The notes beneath the pieces are model-generated. The model worked only from the letters and a program-made list of their open reading frames with translations, had not been told where the DNA came from and did no database searches. A stretch of DNA of 64,000 nt from Olsenella porci (GTDB lineage: Bacteria > Actinomycetota > Coriobacteriia > Coriobacteriales > Atopobiaceae). Made by a program: the position numbers and the translations under genes. Shown in pieces: positions 18,576 through 27,218 of the stretch (positions are counted from its first letter, which is position 1; every line of letters begins with the position of its first letter). The stretch is from contig NZ_VUNC01000001.1 in NCBI RefSeq assembly GCF_009695875.1, positions 557,341 through 621,340 of the forward strand, given 5' to 3'.

Positions 18576-19437
18576 TCCGAATGGGGCGCTCTACACAAAC
18601 ATCCAGCGGTTCTCGATCCATGATGGCGGGGGAATCCGCACCGTCGTATTCCTCAAGGGGTGCCCCTTTCGCTGTCCCTGGTGCTGCAATCCCGAGAACC
18701 TTTCGTTTGCGCCGCAGACCGTCTGGCACGCCCCAAAGTGCATCCACTGCTCCATGGCTCAGGATGTGTGTGGCGCAGACGCGTGTCCGAGGAGGCCCGA
18801 GGACTGTCCCACGGGGGCGAAGGAGCTGCTGGGAACCGTGGCGGATCCAGGGGAGCTGCTTGGCGTCGTGATGCGCGACCGGGTGTTCTACGAGGAGAGC
18901 AACGGGGGAGTGACGGTTTCGGGAGGTGAGTGCCTTGCCAGGCAAAACCTCTCGTTCACCCTCGAGTTCCTTGCCGCCTGCAGGAAGGAGGGGCTAGACA
19001 CTGCGGTGGAGACGACGCTCGCGGTGCCAATCGACCGACCGGAGCTGCTTGCTGCGGTTACCAGCACCTTCCTGGTCGACTTCAAGATTGCGGATCGCGG
19101 GCAGAGCCTGCGGGTCACGGGCATCGACCCCAGCCTGCGAGACAAGAACCTGGAGAGGCTCCTCTCGATGGGGGCTCGCGTAGTCGCGAGGATGCCCGTG
19201 ATACCGGGCTTCACGGCCGATGCCGCCAATGTTCGCGCGAACATCGATTATATGCGCGACCTGGGGATATCCCGGGTCGACGTGCTTCCGTTCCACCAGA
19301 TGGGGGAGGCAAAGTACGATTCGATCGGCATGAGATACGAGCTTCGCGGAAGGCCCCAGCTTGGGGAGGGAGACGTTCGGGATGTGGTCTCCGCATGCGA
19401 AGGTGCGGGATTGCGCGTCGTGGTTCACGGTGAGTGA
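18541..19437 (+). CDS. Glycyl radical enzyme activating protein (radical SAM)
   Basis: 298 residues. Installs the glycyl radical on the upstream enzyme using S-adenosylmethionine. The radical SAM cluster motif is Cys41-x3-Cys45-x2-Cys48 in KGCPFRCPWCCNPE. A cysteine-rich insert follows (KCIHC, VCGADACP, EDCPTG), the ferredoxin-like segment seen in activases of GRE lyases but not in PflA. NGGVTVSGGECLARQ is the GGE/SAM-binding region. ATG 18541 overlaps the enzyme gene by 35 bases and has GAGGGG eight bases upstream. Confidence 0.93.
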   Translation: MTSSTAPNTCCSPNGALYTNIQRFSIHDGGGIRTVVFLKGCPFRCPWCCNPENLSFAPQTVWHAPKCIHCSMAQDVCGADACPRRPEDCPTGAKELLGTVADPGELLGVVMRDRVFYEESNGGVTVSGGECLARQNLSFTLEFLAACRKEGLDTAVETTLAVPIDRPELLAAVTSTFLVDFKIADRGQSLRVTGIDPSLRDKNLERLLSMGARVVARMPVIPGFTADAANVRANIDYMRDLGISRVDVLPFHQMGEAKYDSIGMRYELRGRPQLGEGDVRDVVSACEGAGLRVVVHGE

Positions 19438-19483
19438 CGGCGAGGCAGAAGGCATTGCAGGGAACATGGAGAAGGGAAGCAAC

Positions 19484-20152
19484 ATGGAGTTCATCCTCGA
19501 TACGGCAGACGCGGAGCAGGTTCGAAAGCTCTCCGAGATCATGACCATCTCGGGCGTAACGACCAACCCCACGATCATCACGTGCAGCGGCAAGACCCCC
19601 GAGCAGGTGTTTTCCGAGATGAACGCCGTCCTGGAGCCGAGCCAGAAGTTCTTCATGCAGACGGTGGCGGGCGACTACGAGGGCATCCTGGAGGACGCTC
19701 GCACCATCTGCGCACTGCGCCCGCAGAACATGTATGCGAAGATTCCCGTCACTCATGAGGGGCTTCGTGCGATCAAGCAGGCAAAGCGCGAGGGACTCAA
19801 CGTACTCGCCACTGCGATCTACTCGCCCGACCAGGCGTTCTTCGCCGCAATGAACGGAGCTGACTATCTCGCTCCCTACGTGAACCGCATGTGCAACTAC
19901 GGAGATGGGGTCCAGTGGGTGCGCGAACTCCAGCAGATGCTCGACGCCAATGGACTGGACAGCAAGATCTGTGCGGCGTCCTTCAAGAACGGAAACCAGG
20001 TGCACGAGCTCATGCTGGCGGGAGTGGGTGCCGTCACCGTTGCTCCCGACGTGGTCCGTGCGATGCTCGACCACCCGGGAACCAAGATTGCGGTGGACGA
20101 GTTCACCCAGGCGTGGAAGTCTGCGTTTGGCAGGGACGCCTTCGCTAAGTAG
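19484..20152 (+). CDS. Fructose-6-phosphate aldolase / transaldolase-like protein
   Basis: 222 residues, the short FSA/TalC length rather than the about 320 of true transaldolase. Class I aldolase: the Schiff-base lysine is Lys86 in MYAKIPVTHEG. N-terminal MEFILDTADAEQVRKLSE and GVTTNPTII are typical of FSA, as is ATAIYSPDQAFFA. In the E. coli pathway the FSA enzymes split 1-deoxyfructose-6-P to hydroxyacetone and glyceraldehyde-3-P; the operon position after GRE and activase fits. GAAGGGA precedes the ATG. Confidence 0.92.
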   Translation: MEFILDTADAEQVRKLSEIMTISGVTTNPTIITCSGKTPEQVFSEMNAVLEPSQKFFMQTVAGDYEGILEDARTICALRPQNMYAKIPVTHEGLRAIKQAKREGLNVLATAIYSPDQAFFAAMNGADYLAPYVNRMCNYGDGVQWVRELQQMLDANGLDSKICAASFKNGNQVHELMLAGVGAVTVAPDVVRAMLDHPGTKIAVDEFTQAWKSAFGRDAFAK

Positions 20153-20183
20153 CGCGTCCCCACATGCGTCAGGGCATAACGAA

Positions 20184-20222
20184 CGGCTCCGGCAGCCTGG
20201 TCGTCCCAGGCCATCGGGGCCG
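20184..20222 (+). terminator. Terminator after the aldolase gene; copy 2 of the duplicated hairpin
   Basis: Arms CGGCTCCGGCAGCCTGG and CCAGGCCATCGGGGCCG around TCGT, followed by TCTCGTTTTG. Differs from the hairpin at 13320-13358 at only a few positions, including both sides of the stem. Closes the GRE operon. Confidence 0.7.
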
Positions 20223-20297
20223 TCTCGTTTTGCACCGGGGGAGAGGAACGTTGTACCGTGGGGCCGATCGGGCTTTGACGGGATGCGGGGTGGCACC

Positions 20298-21557
20298 ATG
20301 GCAGGTGGGGACAGGGGTACGCCCAGGCGTGACACGCGTGGGGGTGACGTCGCGCGGGGGAGCGGGGTCTCCCGGCGCGCCGCGGTCCTCCTCGGCTGCG
20401 GGGTGGCGACGCTTGCGGGCGGAGCGGCAATCGCCTCCCGCTGCGCCAGGGTGACCGGGTCGTCGACGCGGTCGTCGTCCGACTCCTCCGCCTCCGGCCC
20501 GACACTCGACCAGAGGGTCTCCCAGGCGGTTGCCTCCCTCACGTTGGAGCAGAAGGTCGCGCAGATGTTCATGCCGACCCCGGAGGCGCTCACCGGCGTG
20601 GGCCAGGTCACGGCGGCGGGCGAGACGACAAGGAAAGCCTTCGCGAGCGTCCCCGTCGGCGGTCTGTGCTACTTTGCCCAGAACCTCATCGACCCTTCGC
20701 AGACGAAGCAGATGCTCGCCTCGGCGGATGCAATCTCGCGCGACGAGGTGGGCCTGCCCCTACTCATGGCGGTGGACGAGGAGGGCGGCACGGTCAGCCG
20801 CATCGGCGGCAACGATGGGTTCGACGTGGACAACGTGGGGGACATGCGTGACGTCGGAGACACCGGCGACCCCCAGCGTGCCCACGACGTGTGCGAGGGG
20901 ATCGCGGGCTACCTGAGTCCTCTGGGCTTCAACCTGGACCTCGCCCCAGACGCGGACATCGTGAGCGGCACCAGCCAGACCATGGCGAGGAGGTCGTTCG
21001 GCACGAGTGCCGACGTGGTGACCCCCATGGTCGGCCAGGCTGTGAGGGGGTTCCTCGACGGCGGCATCATGTGCTGCGCCAAGCACTTCCCGGGTATCGG
21101 CGGGGTGGAGGGCGACTCCGAGACCGAGGCCATTCAGACCAAAAGGACTCTCGACCAGATGAGAGGGAAGGAGCTTCTCCCTTTTGAGGAGGCCATCAGG
21201 CAGGGCATCCCCATGGTGATGGTCGGGCACCTCTCGTGTCCCGCGGTGACGGGCGACTCCACCCCGGCGTCGCTGTCCAAGGCAATCGTGACGGAGCTCC
21301 TGAGGGACGAGCTGGGGTTTGACGGCATCATCATCACCGACTCGCTGCAGATGGGTGCCGTGAGCGGGCTGCACTCGGCGAGCGAGCTGGGCGTCACCGC
21401 GATCCAGGCGGGCGTCGACATGCTGCTCATGACCCCCAGCCTGGGCGAGAGCTACCAGGGCGTGCTGGACGCCGTTTCCACGGGCACGCTCGACGAGGCG
21501 CGCATCGACGAGTCCGTGGCCCGCATCGTGCGTGCCAAGCTCGGGTACGCGTCGTAG
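20298..21557 (+). CDS. Exported glycoside hydrolase family 3 protein (NagZ-like)
   Basis: 419 residues. N-terminus has a twin-arginine export signal: VSRRAAVLLGCGVATLAGGA, then a Ser-rich linker. The catalytic domain is a single GH3 TIM barrel with CAKHFPGIGGVEGDSE (the KHFPG-x-G, His/Asp dyad region used by NagZ-type beta-N-acetylhexosaminidases), VMVGHLSCPAV and IIITDSLQMGAV, which carries the nucleophile Asp. Likely cleaves GlcNAc from peptidoglycan or host glycans outside the cell. ATG 20298 chosen for the preceding GGGGTGG; ATG 20283 is an alternative. Convergent with metH, 21 bases apart. Confidence 0.88.
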   Translation: MAGGDRGTPRRDTRGGDVARGSGVSRRAAVLLGCGVATLAGGAAIASRCARVTGSSTRSSSDSSASGPTLDQRVSQAVASLTLEQKVAQMFMPTPEALTGVGQVTAAGETTRKAFASVPVGGLCYFAQNLIDPSQTKQMLASADAISRDEVGLPLLMAVDEEGGTVSRIGGNDGFDVDNVGDMRDVGDTGDPQRAHDVCEGIAGYLSPLGFNLDLAPDADIVSGTSQTMARRSFGTSADVVTPMVGQAVRGFLDGGIMCCAKHFPGIGGVEGDSETEAIQTKRTLDQMRGKELLPFEEAIRQGIPMVMVGHLSCPAVTGDSTPASLSKAIVTELLRDELGFDGIIITDSLQMGAVSGLHSASELGVTAIQAGVDMLLMTPSLGESYQGVLDAVSTGTLDEARIDESVARIVRAKLGYAS

Positions 21558-21578
21558 CGCATCGTGCGCGCTCCCCGC

Positions 21579-24077
21579 CTACCCCAGTATCTCCGCCGCG
21601 ATCTTCGCGGACTCCGCGGCATCCTTGGCGTAGTAGTCCGCCCCCACCATCTGGGCGTACTCGGGGTTGAGGACGGCGCCTCCCACCATGACCTTGCACC
21701 AGGGGGCGCGCTCGTGCAGCAGCTCGATGGTCTCCTGCATCGCCGGCACCGTGGCGGTCATCAGGGCCGAGAGCCCCGCCAGTCGCACGTGGTGCTCGAC
21801 CACCGCGTCCACAAAGACCTTGGGGTCCACGTCGCGCCCCAGGTCCAGCACGTCGTAGCCGTAGTTCTCCAGCAGCATCTTCACGATGTTCTTGCCAATG
21901 TCGTGGATGTCCCCCTTGACCGTGCAGATGGCGACCTGCCCCTTCGAGGCAACCTGTGCGCCCGAGGCGTCGTTGACCTCCTTCAGCACGTCAAAGCCGG
22001 CCTTGGCCGCCTCTGCCGACGCCATGAGCTGGGGCAGGAAGAACGTGCCCTTCTCAAACCTCACGCCCACCTCGTCCAGGGCGGGGATCAGCACGTCGTT
22101 AATCGCGAACATCACGTCGTGGTCGGCCAGGATGTCGCGCATCAGCTGGGGCATGGGCCCCTTTCGCCCGGCAAGCACCATGGCGCGCGCCCGTTCGGCG
22201 GGGGAGAGGCTCGCGTCGTCCTGCCCGCCGCCCGTCTCGCTGGCCACCTGCTGGCTCGCACCCGTTGTGGCAGGCGCCCCTGCGGCGTCGCTGCGGGTTG
22301 CATAGCCCGCCACGTAGCGCTGGGCGCTCTCGTCCTCGCCCGAGAGCACGCGCCACGAGTTGACCACGTCCATCATGCGCTGCTGCTTGGGGTTGATGAT
22401 GCCCATGTCCAGGCCGGCCGAGAAGGCGGCCGAGAGGAACGTGGCATTGACGAGGGGACGGAACGGCAGGCCAAAGCTGATGTTGGAGACGCCCAGCACC
22501 GTCCGCACGCCAGGCAGCTCTTGCTTGACCAGGCGGATGCCCTCGAGGATGGCCCTCGGGGCGCGCTGGTCGGTGGAGGCTGCCATCGCGAGGCAGTCGA
22601 TCACCACGTCCTGGCGGGGGATGCCCGCGGCGTCCGTGGCCTCCACGATGCGCCGTGCGATGGCAAGGCGGCCCTCGGGGGTCTGGGGGATGCCCTGCTC
22701 GTCGATGGTCAGGCCCACCAGCGCGCAGCCGTAGTGCGCTGCGATGGGCACCACGGCGTCGAGGGTCTCGCGCTTGCCGTTGGTGGAGTTGATGAGCGGC
22801 TTGCCCGGGTAGCTGCGGACGGCTGCCTCGATGGTCTCGGGCACCGCGGAGTCCACCTGCAGGGGGAGTGACGTGACGCCTTGGAGGTCGGCCATCAGGC
22901 GCTGGAGCGTGGCGCTCTCGTCTATCTCGGGGAGGCCGGCGTTCACGTCCAGGATCTGCGCGCCCGTCCGCTCCTGCTCGATGGCGAGGGACATCACGTA
23001 GTCGTAGTCCCCGGAGCGCAGGGCCTCCTTCATCCTCTTCTTGCCAGTGGGGTTGATCCTCTCGCCTATGACTCCCACGTCGCCCGGCCTGAGCACGCAG
23101 AGCTGCTGGGAGCTGCATACCACGAAGTCGTCCCGCACACTCCTGGGGGCGGGCTCCATGCCCTGGAGGAGGTCCCTCTCGCCCCGGATGTACTCGGGGG
23201 TGGTGCCGCAGCAGCCGCCCACCACCGAGACGCCCGCGCGCACCATGCCGCCCACGGCCTCGCAGTACTCGTCGGGGTGGACGTCGTACAGCGTGACGCC
23301 GTCCTCCACGCGCGGGAGGCCGGCGTTTGCCTGGGCCATGACCGGCACGCGTGACCAGGGGAGCATGCGTTCGACGATGGGGGCAACGTCCTTGGGCCCA
23401 AGCGAGCAGTTGACCCCCAGCACGTTGGCGCCGAGCGACGAGAGCGTGACGGCGGCGACCTCGGGGGTGGTCCCCAGGAAGGTGCGACCGTCCTCGTCGA
23501 AGGTCATGGTGCAGAAGATGGGGAGGTCGCTGTTCTCCTTGGCGGCGAGGAGCGCCGCCTTGGCCTCGGCGAGGTCCGCCATGGTCTCGATGATAAAGAG
23601 GTCCGCGCCCGCGGCGTCGGCGGCCACCACCTGCTGGGCAAAGAGCTCGTAGGCGTCGTCGAACGAGAGGGTCCCCATGGGCTGCAGGAGCGAGCCGGTG
23701 GGGCCGATGTCGGCGGCGACGTAGCGGGCCCCCGCGTCGCGCGCGCAGCGCACGGCGGCCTCGAACACCTGCGGGACCATGTCCTCGCCGCCCAGCTTGG
23801 GGGCGCTCGCGCCAAAGGTGTTGGTGGTTATCGCCTCGGCACCCGCCTCCACGTACGCGCGGTGGATTGCGGTGACGCCCTGGGGGTCGATCAGGCATAG
23901 GAGCTCGGGCGTCTCGCCCGCCGCCATGCCGCGAGCCTGGAGCTGCGTGCCCATGGCGCCGTCAAAGCGGAGGAAGTCCCGGCCCTGCAGCACGCGGCGC
24001 AGGTGTTCGTCCCTCACGCGCAGCATCCTCTTGTCGTAGGTGCCAAAGCGGGGCTTGCGCCTGGCGGTGCTATCCAT
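21579..24077 (-). CDS. metH: Cobalamin-dependent methionine synthase lacking the activation domain
   Basis: 832 residues against about 1200 for full-length MetH. Order: homocysteine-binding barrel (FDGAMGTQLQARGM; zinc cysteines in GVNCSLGP and GGCCGTTPE), pterin-binding barrel (VIGERINPTGKKR), B12 cap helices, then the cobalamin domain with the His ligand in Asp723-x-His725-xx-Gly728 (DIHDIGKN). It ends there, with no AdoMet-dependent reactivation domain. That domain is encoded by the preceding gene, whose end overlaps the start by 8 bases. GGGAGG lies seven bases before the ATG. Transfers methyl from methyl-THF to homocysteine. Confidence 0.95.
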   Translation of the reverse strand: MDSTARRKPRFGTYDKRMLRVRDEHLRRVLQGRDFLRFDGAMGTQLQARGMAAGETPELLCLIDPQGVTAIHRAYVEAGAEAITTNTFGASAPKLGGEDMVPQVFEAAVRCARDAGARYVAADIGPTGSLLQPMGTLSFDDAYELFAQQVVAADAAGADLFIIETMADLAEAKAALLAAKENSDLPIFCTMTFDEDGRTFLGTTPEVAAVTLSSLGANVLGVNCSLGPKDVAPIVERMLPWSRVPVMAQANAGLPRVEDGVTLYDVHPDEYCEAVGGMVRAGVSVVGGCCGTTPEYIRGERDLLQGMEPAPRSVRDDFVVCSSQQLCVLRPGDVGVIGERINPTGKKRMKEALRSGDYDYVMSLAIEQERTGAQILDVNAGLPEIDESATLQRLMADLQGVTSLPLQVDSAVPETIEAAVRSYPGKPLINSTNGKRETLDAVVPIAAHYGCALVGLTIDEQGIPQTPEGRLAIARRIVEATDAAGIPRQDVVIDCLAMAASTDQRAPRAILEGIRLVKQELPGVRTVLGVSNISFGLPFRPLVNATFLSAAFSAGLDMGIINPKQQRMMDVVNSWRVLSGEDESAQRYVAGYATRSDAAGAPATTGASQQVASETGGGQDDASLSPAERARAMVLAGRKGPMPQLMRDILADHDVMFAINDVLIPALDEVGVRFEKGTFFLPQLMASAEAAKAGFDVLKEVNDASGAQVASKGQVAICTVKGDIHDIGKNIVKMLLENYGYDVLDLGRDVDPKVFVDAVVEHHVRLAGLSALMTATVPAMQETIELLHERAPWCKVMVGGAVLNPEYAQMVGADYYAKDAAESAKIAAEILG

Positions 24078-24783
24078 GGCAGGTCCTCCCGGTGGGTCGG
24101 ATGGTGCAGAAGTCAAAGCAGGGGCAGCCCTTGCAGCTGCGCCTGGTGGATGCCTGGGGTCTGGTGCACATTCCCACCACGGCGGTCACGCTCTTGGTGG
24201 GGGTCATGAGCAGTGTGGGCGAGAGCGTGATGCCCAGCCTTCTTGTTGCGTCCAGCGCGGAGAGGATCGTGGGCTGGATGGAGAGCGGCAGGTCGCCATA
24301 GCCGGGGGAAAAGCGGAAGTTGGTGTACAGCCCCCGTCTGGTGGCCTCCGCCACGATGAGGGACTCCGCGGCGTCCGCGGCGCGCTCCACCAGGGTGGTC
24401 GACGCGCTGTCCAGGAGGATCTGTCCAACGTGGTCGGTGAGTCCCAGGCGGTGGAGCTCGCGCTCGTCTCCCATGCCCAGCGTGACGGCGAGGACGCCCA
24501 CGGCCACCGCGTCGGCCATGTGCTCCTCCATGGAGTGGCCTGCGAGCTCGATGGACGTTCCCCTCAGCCGCAGGACGGGCGTGCCGTCGTCGCGCACCTC
24601 GCGCGTCTCCACGTCGAAGAAGTCGATGGACGCACGCGGGCGCGACACCTCGATTGCACGGGCGATGGCCTGGTCTATGCGCTGGTCCAGGGAGGGGTCG
24701 TACTCCTGGCCGGCGTAGCCCATGTAGCGGAGTACCTCGCTGCGGTCGACGGAGTCGATCGAGAGGTCCACGATCTGGGGCAT
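24070..24783 (-). CDS. Stand-alone methionine synthase reactivation (AdoMet-binding) subunit
   Basis: 237 residues. Corresponds to the C-terminal activation domain of MetH, here a separate protein that would reductively remethylate inactive cob(II)alamin on MetH. Diagnostic are NFRFSPGYGDLPLSIQ (RxSPGY AdoMet-binding motif) and the Cys-rich C-terminus VGMCTRPQAS then CKGCPCFDFC. The four-cysteine end is typical of the stand-alone version found in Clostridia and Coriobacteria. Between metF (4-base gap) and metH (8-base overlap), in one operon. Confidence 0.92.
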   Translation of the reverse strand: MPQIVDLSIDSVDRSEVLRYMGYAGQEYDPSLDQRIDQAIARAIEVSRPRASIDFFDVETREVRDDGTPVLRLRGTSIELAGHSMEEHMADAVAVGVLAVTLGMGDERELHRLGLTDHVGQILLDSASTTLVERAADAAESLIVAEATRRGLYTNFRFSPGYGDLPLSIQPTILSALDATRRLGITLSPTLLMTPTKSVTAVVGMCTRPQASTRRSCKGCPCFDFCTIRPTGRTCHG

Positions 24784-24787
24784 GCGG

Positions 24788-25651
24788 CTATCCCCTCAGG
24801 TAGCCGCAGGAGGCCAGAGCGTCGTGGGTGGCGCGCCCCACCTCGGGCTTGTTCATGCTGTAGATGTGGATGCCGTCCACGCCGTTGGCGGCGAGGTCGC
24901 AAATCTGCTCGCAGGCGTACTCCAGGCCCGCCTGGCGCTGTGCCGCGGGGTCCTCGCCGGCGCGCGCGAGGCGCCTGATCACGGAGACGGGAATGGAGGC
25001 GCCGCAGTTGAAGGCCATGCGCTGGATCTGCTTCACGCTGGTGAAGGGCATGATGCCGCAGACGATGGGGACCTTCACTCGGGCGCGGGAGCACTCGTCG
25101 CGGAAGCGGTAGAAGTCCTCGTTGGTGAAGAACAGCTGCGTCACCAGAAAGTCCACGCCGCTGTTCTGCTTGCGCTTGAGGTTCTCGATGTCCTGGCGCA
25201 GGCTGTCGCTCTCGAGGTGTCCCTCGGGATAGCAGGCGCCGCCCAGGCAGAAGCCCTTGTCCCTGAGGTAGGCAATCAGGTCGGAGGCGTGCTCGAAGTC
25301 GATTGGCTCGCGGCCCGGGACGCGGTCGCCGCGCAGCGCCAGCACGTTGTGCACGCCGGCAGAGCGGAACTCCTCCACGTAGCGGTCCACGTCCGCCTTG
25401 GTCGCTCCCATGCAGGTCAGGTGGGCGAGCGCGGTGGTCTTGCCGGATTCCTCGATTCTGCGGGCGATCGAGACGGTGTTCTGGGAGTTGCCCGAGCCGC
25501 CGGCGGAGAAGGTGACGCTGATCCAGTCGGGGTGGTTCTCGCACAGCTGCGAGGCGACGTCAGCCGCCTGGTCCACGGACATCTCCCCCTTGGGTGGGAA
25601 GATCTCGAACGAGAACGACTGCTTGCTGCTTAGGATGTCGCGGATAAGCAC
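24788..25651 (-). CDS. metF: 5,10-methylenetetrahydrofolate reductase
   Basis: 287 residues, the usual length. FAD-dependent barrel: FSFEIFPPKG at the N-terminus, VTFSAGGSGN, ALRGDRVPG and QLFFTNEDFYRF are the MTHFR motifs. Makes the methyl-THF used by MetH, the last gene of this operon. Start is the GTG at 25651 with AGGGGAG six bases upstream, which places FSFEIFPPKG at the usual distance; upstream ATGs give a non-homologous extension. First gene of metF / activation subunit / metH. The 134 bases upstream are too short for an obvious cobalamin riboswitch, and I see none. Confidence 0.95.
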   Translation of the reverse strand: MLIRDILSSKQSFSFEIFPPKGEMSVDQAADVASQLCENHPDWISVTFSAGGSGNSQNTVSIARRIEESGKTTALAHLTCMGATKADVDRYVEEFRSAGVHNVLALRGDRVPGREPIDFEHASDLIAYLRDKGFCLGGACYPEGHLESDSLRQDIENLKRKQNSGVDFLVTQLFFTNEDFYRFRDECSRARVKVPIVCGIMPFTSVKQIQRMAFNCGASIPVSVIRRLARAGEDPAAQRQAGLEYACEQICDLAANGVDGIHIYSMNKPEVGRATHDALASCGYLRG

Positions 25652-25785
25652 GGTGGGCTCCCCTCGTGGTCGCATAATCTTCACCATCATAGGTTCGGCT
25701 GGCAGGGAGGAAGCCAAGGCGAGGTGAGCGCTTACATTGTGGAAACCGCAGCGCGTGACGGGTCCGCGTCGGGCGCGCCTAGGCC

Positions 25786-26226
25786 CTAGTAGAGCGGCAG
25801 CCTGCCCGTGATGGGGTCCACGTCCTCGGCGTGCAGGGGCTCGAACGCCAGACAGGTGTAGGTGGGCTCGCCGTGGAACTCGGTGAGGCCGGCGTCGCGG
25901 ATGAGCGCGACCGCAAACCCGCGCTCGCGCCCCTGCCGGGCGATGTCCAGCAGCTCCTCCTCCGAGTCAACGTACACGCAGACCTTTGCCACGCCCGCCT
26001 CAAACCAGTCGCTCAGCGCCGTGGGCTCGCGACCGTCGTCCTCCAGGTAGACCCAGTCCTCGCCGGGGGACACGCGCACCTCTCCCAGGCGCCCCTCGCG
26101 CGCGAGTGCCATCAGCGTTGCCTCAACGCAGGCGTGGCCCGACTGCGCGGCAATCTTGCCCTTGCGCATCTTGAGGTCGCGCCTCATCACGATCATCTGC
26201 TTGGACTTGTAGGACGAGCCTGGCAT
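25786..26226 (-). CDS. Peptidyl-tRNA hydrolase, Pth2 type
   Basis: 146 residues. Belongs to the archaeal/eukaryotic Pth2 family rather than the bacterial Pth1: KQMIVMRRDLKMRKGKIAAQ followed by SGHACVEATL, and the central AKVCVYVDSEEELLDIARQ helix, match Pth2. Releases peptide from stalled peptidyl-tRNA. Extra C-terminal sequence includes PTYTCLAFEPLHAEDVDPITG, the normal Pth2 ending (T-x-LA-GP-like region altered to LAFEP). AAAGG lies seven bases before the ATG. Confidence 0.88.
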   Translation of the reverse strand: MPGSSYKSKQMIVMRRDLKMRKGKIAAQSGHACVEATLMALAREGRLGEVRVSPGEDWVYLEDDGREPTALSDWFEAGVAKVCVYVDSEEELLDIARQGRERGFAVALIRDAGLTEFHGEPTYTCLAFEPLHAEDVDPITGRLPLY

Positions 26227-26242
26227 GGATCAACCTTTCCCC

Positions 26243-26277
26243 AGCGCGGGCGCGAGGGTTTCGTCCCCGCGCCCGCT
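26243..26277 (-). terminator. GC-rich hairpin between the FKBP gene and pth2
   Basis: AGCG-GGGCGCG-GG pairs with CCCCGCGCCCGCT with two bulges. Lies just before the pth2 ribosome binding site and about 94 bases after the FKBP stop on the same strand. Could terminate the FKBP transcript or act as a leader hairpin for pth2. A second weaker inverted repeat (GGGGGAGGGAC / GTCCCTCTCCCC) spans 26294-26354. Confidence 0.4.
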
Positions 26278-26370
26278 CGGCCTTGCGTTCTGGTGGGGGA
26301 GGGACGCACTGCCATGGCCGCACGGCCTGCGACTGGGTTGGCTGTCCCTCTCCCCTGCGTCATCTGGACG

Positions 26371-26799
26371 CTAGTCCTCGACCTCCAGCAGCTCGATGCG
26401 GAAGTTGAGGGTCTTGCCCGCCATCTCGTGGTTGAGGTCGAAGGTGATGGTCTTGTCGTCCTTGTCCACCACGGTTGCCGGGAAGGGCTGGCCGGTGGGG
26501 GAGGTCAGCATCACGCGGTCGCCCACGTTGAGCTCCTCGGCGCCCGGCAGCTGCTCAAAGTTCAGGGTCTGCACCAGGTCGTCGCGGCGCGGGCCGTAGG
26601 CCTCCTCGGGCGGAAGGCGCACGTCGGTGACCTGGCCAACCTCCATGTCGCGCACCGCCTGGTCAAAGCCGGCGATCATCTGGCCCGCCATACAGGTGAA
26701 CTCCAGGGGCTCGTTGCGGTCGTAGGACGAGTCAAACACGCTCCCGTCGTCCAGGGTTCCGCGGTAGTGGACCTTGACCTTCTTGCCCTCGTTGCTCAT
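26371..26799 (-). CDS. FKBP-type peptidyl-prolyl isomerase, SlyD-like
   Basis: 142 residues. Prolyl isomerase/chaperone: VKVHYRGTLDDGSVFDSSYD at the N-terminus, GFDQAVRDMEVGQ and PPEEAYGPR are the FKBP strand and loop, then an insert-in-flap region (residues 65-115) and FDLNHEMAGKTLNF, the SlyD-type NHPLAGK equivalent. Lacks the His-rich metal-binding tail of E. coli SlyD. Start at 26799 with GAGGAG upstream. Confidence 0.92.
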   Translation of the reverse strand: MSNEGKKVKVHYRGTLDDGSVFDSSYDRNEPLEFTCMAGQMIAGFDQAVRDMEVGQVTDVRLPPEEAYGPRRDDLVQTLNFEQLPGAEELNVGDRVMLTSPTGQPFPATVVDKDDKTITFDLNHEMAGKTLNFRIELLEVED

Positions 26800-27218
26800 G
26801 GGCTCTTCTCCTCTTGTCGGCATTGGTGGCGCACTCTGGGATGGCGCCACTCTGGCGTGTTCACTGTACCCAAGCGTCCCCACGGCAACGGGAGGTCGTC
26901 CCAGTTTGCAGAAAAACCTTGGCGGCGCTGGTCAGGGGTCTGGGGCGGGGCGCGGTCGCACGGGGGTGATGGCGTTGTCGTTCCATGGCCGGTGCGCTCG
27001 CGCCGACATTCCGTTTTGGACACCGTTGGCCGCTTCGAGCACCTCCGGCGACCCCTGCCCGGGCGGGCATTTCCTTGGCAAATGGGAGAGGGTGCTTGGG
27101 AAACGTGGCGCGCGAGCCTCCCGGCTGGCATGGAGGGGGGGTCGGGCTCTTCCGTGTGCGTTCGTGGGGACGTGCGGGCTCCACAAGCTCGATGCCCGCG
27201 TGGGTCAAGCAATGGGGT

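Noticed and set aside
19484..20152. True transaldolase of the pentose phosphate pathway
   Set aside because: 222 residues and FSA-like N-terminus; full transaldolases are about 100 residues longer.
25652..25785. Cobalamin riboswitch before the metF operon
   Set aside because: Only 134 bases are available before the next gene and no B12-box-like sequence is visible.
26796..27212. Several short ORFs in the 26.8-27.2 kb gap
   Set aside because: Arg/Pro-rich, no ribosome sites, and they overlap one another in different frames; part of the repeat-bearing intergenic region.
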